From assembly GCA_005656395.1 (NCBI GenBank), contig SRSI01000043.1:705182-769181 (forward strand): a stretch of 64,000 bases of DNA. Reading direction: 5' to 3'. Below are positions 57,925 through 64,000 of this stretch, piece by piece. Source of the stretch: Strongyloides papillosus. Its lineage: Eukaryota > Nematoda > Chromadorea > Rhabditida > Strongyloididae. The position numbers and the translations under genes are program-made. Position 1 is the stretch's first letter; every line of letters begins with the position of its first letter. The notes under the pieces are model-generated. The model saw nothing but the letters and a program-made list of their open reading frames with translations, was not told the DNA's origin and searched no databases.

Positions 57925-58998
57925 TGATTAGCTTCGTCACGGAATCAATATTTATTCCCACGGTTGACAAGAGATGAAGTTTGAATGCACAAAAACACAT
58001 TTAGATGGTAAATCATGATGTATCGCCTTCCTTTACCATTTGTACCAGCTCTCATTACTCTATTCCGACCAAAAGAAACACTGGCAAATTTTTACAGGGA
58101 CTAGAAGAATAACAAAGCTTTAAACGATTCACAATTCAACAAACTTATCCCAATGTAAATAAAGATGGGTGCCAAACACGATTGGTATATTCTACACCAC
58201 AATAGAAAAATTTAAAACACAACCAACTGAAAAAAAATACACAAAGAAACAATGCCAGTGAAAAAAATGCACATAATAAAGCGAGTAAGCAAATCTCGCA
58301 AAAATTCGATAGTGAAAAGTACCATTAATAAATAATTTCCTAAAAACAGCATCTATCAAGAATCAACAAACGCTCGTAACCTCCATAGAAATGAACTGGT
58401 CTACCATATGTCCAAGATTTCTGCAAATCTACACTAAATTGAGAAACATTATTTTTATTCTAGTTATTTTTTCTGTGCATTCGCATTCATGGGAGGATCC
58501 ATTATTGTTTTTAACAGTAGTACCAAAGTTCCATCATTGCTTTTGGTTACACGTTTAAGTTTTATATAATTTGACTTTTTCATAGCAAACACTGATGGTA
58601 CTGGAGTTCTCAATTTCATATCCATACTATCTTAATTATTTTATATCAATTTTATGTACTTTTGTTTACCTAAATGAGTGGTTGTTATTATTTTAATATA
58701 TATATATATATCAAGAAGATTGTATGGTCTACACAAAGACCCAATTTTTCATATAACTGGAGACCCTCATATGAATAGAATCTTATTTGTGTAGAATCCG
58801 TAATATATATATATAATTAAAAACTGGAGATTATGCACATTCTTAAACCCATTTGTATCTGAGTACAAATATAAATGAAGATACTACAAAAATACAAGAA
58901 CACGGACAACGGAAATACATACAATGAAGAGGGAAGACATTAAAAACACCAAATATAAATAAACGAAACAAAATAATAATAATAAATTAGTTGTCATT
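57798..58998. other. Unique spacer (loop) of the large inverted repeat
   Basis: 1.2 kb present once, between the inner arm ends. It holds a simple (AT)n tract near 58700, a second one near 58806 and a small hairpin GGTCTACACAAAGACC at 58717. A minus-strand open piece (58464-58625) is listed separately. Confidence 0.6.
58464..58625 (-). CDS. Small open frame in the palindrome spacer, possible terminal exon (53 aa)
   Basis: Minus strand, starts MDMKLRTPVPSVFAMKKSNY and ends PPMNANAQKK before TAA. Composition is basic and protein-like (LKRVTKSNDGTLVLLLKTIM). An AATTAAG acceptor-like site lies just upstream, so it may be a last exon whose other exons are lost or unrecognised. No family is known. 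It could be chance, but the codon texture is better than in the surroundings. Confidence 0.3.
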   Translation of the reverse strand: MDMKLRTPVPSVFAMKKSNYIKLKRVTKSNDGTLVLLLKTIMDPPMNANAQKK

Positions 58999-61900
58999 GC
59001 ACAAGAAACTCCATCTTAGCGGTTTCAGTCTCCATGATGTAGATATACACACCGACCTTCAGCATCCGATTAATTTAAAGTCTGATCCGTGGAAATACAC
59101 TAAAATGAAATAAATAAACAATATTAAAACTTATTGTAATGTTTTTTTTATTAATAGTTAATATAATAAAGTAATATTAAGTACCTCAAACTAGTTAAAT
59201 GCTCCATGGGAAGAACCATGAAATAAATTTTATATTAATACAATTGTAAGATAAGATATAAGTGTAGATACCTCTAATAACACATCTTCATTCTACCATA
59301 TAAAATAACAAATGGGGGTTAATGTAACCTAAACTACAAAATAACAATCTTATTAACTGTAATAAGAGATGTCCACAACCGTGGTTCAGATAAATATACG
59401 AGATGGAGATATTCAGTAGATGTCACTTTCTATATAATAATGAAGATTCAAGCAAAGGGATCTACATACAAATGTCAAACTAGCAAAAATGGCTAAACTA
59501 ACATATGATCATCGGCGGTATATACGGATTTAAATATATTCTCTAACTAAAACTTACATCCCTTCAGCTCCATTCTTTCAACTACATCAAGAGAAATTGA
59601 AACATCTAGAAATAAAAAATTAATACAACCGAGATATCGAAACAAAACCTACATAAATTTGATTCTCACAATATTCTTTCCTATTCTGCAACATCTCCGG
59701 CTCAGCAGTTTCTGCTAACAGCACTAGAAAAGTAAATATGATAAAAAAAATAAAATGTATTATGCTTTCAAGATTAAAACTAGGATAATCAATGAGGAAA
59801 CGCGCCAAAAAAAACTACATATCATATGGGAAATGATGCATAATATAGCACCTATTAATATTTAAATGTTTTTTCCCACATGTCAAAGGTGTAAAACTTA
59901 TAAAGAAAATTCCCCAAGGGTAAAATAGTACTGTCAACATGTAACTCAGTATAAACATTAATAAAATAATCGTTAAGACAATATATCGGTATATGATAAG
60001 TAATATTGAGGCAATGGACCATTTAAAATTGGCATTTTTAAGAATAGAGACTATAAGAACCTATATACCATTTATGAAATTAAAGAGTAAATCAAGAATA
60101 GCATACATTAGCATGACTATGCACAGTTAAAAATATTATCATTTTATATGAAGCTAACATTCTACTTTTTTAATAAGTTAAGAAATAAAAGGATGTGAAT
60201 CAAAAATAGATTTTTTAAATCGTTTTAAAAAGATTCATTGCATCAAATACGTACAAAACCAAAATGGGTTTAACAATACCTACCTAAGTAATTTTAAATA
60301 GAAAAAAGTAGGAGTGTTCCTGATAACAGATATTCTAGTGTATAAAATAACTTATAGGAGTTAATATAACCTAAGAACCTTATAACTATTTAAATAACAA
60401 TATAATCAAGCATAATTAGATATCCAGTAAACGTTAACTTCTATGTTCAAATAAGGTTCAAGTAAAAGGAGTATACAAAGTCTTTAAAGAATCTAACACT
60501 AACCTAAATAAAAATCACCACAGTACGAAAGTATGGATGTATGGAGACGTAGAAACTAATAAAAAATATGGGAAAACAGTACTTAATATGCGATTGTAGG
60601 TAGTATACCACAGATATAAATATACTTTTTAATTAAAACTTACATTCCCCTTCAGCTCCATTCTTCAGACTGCATCCAGAGAAATATAAATACTAAGAAA
60701 TAAAATATCAGTACAACCGAAGCATCAAAACAAAACCTACATTACAGCCTGCTTCTCACAATAATGTCCCCCATTTGCAGCATCTCCAACTCAGAAGCTT
60801 TTAGCAGCACTATAAAAGCAAACATAAAATGAAATATCTAGTAATACTTTTATGATTGACCACGATAATCAATGGGGAAACGCGCCAAAAAAAACTACAC
60901 CTCATATGGGAAATGATGTATAATACGGAAACTACTAGTATTTAAATGTTTTTTCCCACACGTCAAAAGTAAAAACTGACCGAGTAATTTCCTCAAGGGT
61001 AAAGTAGTACCGTCTACATGTAACTTATTGCAAAGACGAATAAAAAAATATTTAAATCAATCTCGGCATAAAAATAATAATAATGAGGCAACAAGATCAA
61101 TGAAAATTGACGTTCTTAAGAATGCATAAGTTTAAAACCTTATCTACTGCTCATAAAAATAAAAAACAAACCAAGAATTCCATATATACTAGTTTAATTT
61201 TGAGTAGTTAAAAAAAGTTACTATTCTACAAGACGATAAAATTCTACCTTATAACAACTTAAGAGATAAAATGACGTGAAGCAATAATAAATTTGATTTT
61301 TATTTTTAATTTTATTAAAAAAAGTGGTAACTAAAGGAATCTACTACTTTAAGTTAAAATATATTTCTGTGAACGACATACAGAACCGAAGCGTGGATGT
61401 TTCAGGTAAGACAGATTCAATCTGGCGTGAAAAATAACTCGTAAGAATTAATGTAACTACAGATCTCAATCATATATAATAAGATTTCCACATACGCGAT
61501 TCAGACGAATAAACCAAGATGAAGATACTCAGTGAACGTCAATTATTGTATATAAAAAGTTCCAAATAAGAGTATATTCACATGAATGTATGGAAAATCA
61601 CTAAAGAATCTAGTATCAAATATGGAATGCAACAAAAATGTATAACCTTGCAAAAAAAATGTGGGAAAATAGTATCCAATATGTAATTATGAGTGGTATA
61701 CGCATGTAAATATATTTTTTTAACTAAAACTTACATTCTCCTTCAGCTCCATTCTTTCAACTACATCCAGAGAAATTGGAACACCTAGAAAAAATGAGTA
61801 CAACCGAAATATCAAAACAAAACCTACATCAATTTGATTTTCACAATATTTTCTCCTATTTACAGCATCTCCAGCACAGAAGTTTCTTTGCAGCACTAAA

Positions 61901-64000
61901 AAAAGTAAATATAAAATAAGAAAATCCATCAATGCTTCAATGATTAACCACGATAATCAATGAGGGAACGCGCCAAAAAAAACTACATCTAATATGGGAA
62001 ATAGTGTATAATATGGCACCTACCATATTTAAATGTTTTTTTCCCACATGTCAGAGGTATAGAACATATAAAGCAAATTGTCCCAAGGGTAAAAGTAGTA
62101 CTCTCAACATGTAACTTGTTACATACATGAATAAAAAGTATTAAAATCAATATCGGCATAAAAATAATAATAAGGCAATAGATCAATGGAAGTTGATGTT
62201 CTCAAGAATGCAAAGTATAAAAACTTATTTACTGTTTATGAAACAAAAAAATAAGTAAAAAATCACATTACTAGTATAACTGTGCATAGTTAAAAAAATT
62301 GCTATTCTACATGAAGCTAGTTTCTTATTTTAGCAATAATCTAAGGAAAGAAGAACGTGAATCAAAAGTAAATTTGCTTAGTAGTTTTAAAAAGGTCTAC
62401 TTTATCAAATACCTATAAAACCAAATTTGTGTAAATTATACCAAAGTAATTCCAAAGAAAGAAGTTTAGATGATTCTAGTAACAGATATTTTAATGTATA
62501 AAATAATCTATAAGAGTTAATTATGTAACCCAAGGACCTTCTTACTATCTAATAACAATATAAATCAAACAATAATTAGAGATATTCACCAAACGTCAAC
62601 TTTTATGTCCAAATAAGATTCAAGTAAGAGGAGTATGCAAAATCACTAAAGAATCTAGCGTTAACTTAAATAAAAATCACCACAGTAGTATGAAAGTATG
62701 GATGCAAAGAGATGTACAGACTTGTAAAAAGAATATAGGAAAACAGCACTTAATATGCGATTTTGGGTAGTATACTACACATATAAATAAACTTTTTAAT
62801 TAAAACTTACATTCTCTTTCACCTCCATTCTTCAGACTGAATCCAGAGAAATCCAAATACTAAGAAATAAAAGATTAGTACAGCCGAAACACAAAACAAA
62901 ACCTACATTAACCTGATTCTCACAATAATGTCTCCCATTTGCAGCATCTCCAGCACAGAAGTTTCTTGCAACATTAAAAAAATTAAATATTAAAAAAGAA
63001 GAATGCATGGATGATTTTAATCAATGAGAAAACGCGCCAAAAAAAGTATACTTCCTATGGGAAATGGTGTATAATATGGCACTTACTAATATTTAAATGT
63101 TTTTTCTTACATTTCAAATGTATAAAACGTATAAAGAAAATTTCCTCAAGGGTAAAATAGTACTCTTACTTAGTTTATGCTTGAATAAAAAAAATAGTAA
63201 AAACAATATCAGTATATAATGATATTGAGGTAGTAGATCAATGAAAAGTGACGTTCTTAAGAATGGAGAATATAAGAATTCGTCTACTGTTTATAAAATT
63301 AAATAACAAGTCAAGATAAAGCACTACTTTTGTAACAATATATAAACAATAAAACGACAGCGTGGACCAATGTAGTTTAAAAAAAGACTTACACAGCATC
63401 AAATCTTGATCAGAAAAAATGATAACCAAAGGAATTTACTAGTACAATTATGATATTCCTGAGAAAGACCTACAAAACGAAACTATTGCCAACAATACCT
63501 AAGTAATCTTAAAGAAAGAAGGGTAGATGGTTCCAGTAATACGTATTCTAGTGCTTAAATAGACCATAGAAGATATAACGTAACCTACGGACCCTATAAA
63601 GTTCTAAATAATACCATAATCATGATTAACGAGATGTCCACAACCGCGATTAAGATGAAGATATGGGATAGAGATATATATTCAGAAAACGTCAACTTCT
63701 ACATGTAAAGAAGATTCAGGCGAGAGTATCTACTTATATAAATGTATAATCTAATAAAAAATGTGAAAAGTAGTATTTAATATCTAACGGTGGGTGGTAT
63801 AAAGACATAAATATATTTTTTAATTAAAACTACCATTTCTCAGCTCTATTCTTTCAACTGCATTCAGGAAAATGCAAATACTAAGAAATAAAGGGTTACC
63901 AAATGGAGATATCAAGGAAAAACCTACACTAATTTGATTCTGATAACATCGTTTTCTATTTTGCAGCATCTCAAACTCTCAGAAGCTTTCACCAGCACTA
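58999..64000. repeat. Large inverted repeat, right arm (runs off the window)
   Basis: Reverse complement of 52793-57797. It carries mirrored array units with ACGCGCC blocks near 59799, 60880, 61968 and 63031. Near the end (63830-63960) small differences appear, such as ACTACCATTTCTC versus ACTTACATTTCTTC, more than elsewhere in the arm. The true end of the arm lies beyond the window. Confidence 0.92.

Noticed and set aside
48590..64000. Spliced-leader or snRNA gene cluster
   Set aside because: No recognisable nematode spliced-leader sequence or Sm-site arrangement near the donors; the islands have acceptors upstream, which SL genes lack.
1..64000. Horizontal transfer of host genes
   Set aside because: All recognised host families are normal for nematodes; only mobile elements have deviant composition.

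Overview
The window is very AT-rich eukaryotic DNA. Introns are tiny (37-50 nt, GTAAGT...TTTTAG), genes are compact, and astacin metalloproteases with EGF and CUB domains are present in several copies. Nematode-type serpentine receptors, a carboxylesterase and a classical tyrosine phosphatase also occur. Together these point to a clade IV nematode of the Strongyloides type. This is inference from gene content and composition; no sequence here names the species.

Layout. (1) 1-3.9 kb: a tandem duplication of a catalytically dead astacin gene, one copy open and one wrecked. (2) 3.9-7 kb: intergenic DNA with decayed inverted repeats and a hairpin element. (3) 7.3 kb: a small secreted gene encoding a very cationic C-terminal peptide made of tetrapeptide repeats, with a GATA site and a TATA box just upstream. 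(4) 8.57-15.78 kb: a damaged Ty3/gypsy LTR retrotransposon. A piggyBac-like MITE lies in its 3' part, an insertion splits its 3' LTR, and a 99-bp minisatellite follows it. (5) 18.7-22.6 kb: a secreted mucin-like gene, then two broken serpentine-receptor copies, the second split by an insertion. (6) 22.8-27.8 kb: two full-length, probably active astacins in tandem on the minus strand, sharing a TATA plus TCAGTT core promoter and separated by an ~900-bp inverted-repeat transposon. (7) 31.5-47 kb: mostly broken genes (carboxylesterase, tyrosine phosphatase, GET4-like, basic and acidic low-complexity proteins, two coiled-coil genes) around one apparently intact two-exon gene at 40.3-41.0 kb. An RTE-type LINE here sits inside a 524-bp satellite with a 13-bp target duplication. 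(8) 48.6-64 kb: about eight degenerate ~1.07-kb tandem units. The last four and a half are mirrored as a large inverted repeat (arms 52793-57797 and 58999-64000) around a 1.2-kb spacer. Each unit has a GGCGCG block and two exon-like islands bounded by GT/AG.

The proteases and the cationic peptide are secreted products typical of expanded families in parasitic nematodes. The rest of the window is shaped by transposons, gene decay and satellite amplification. The strongest candidates for something new are the palindromic array and the tetrapeptide-repeat cationic peptide gene.
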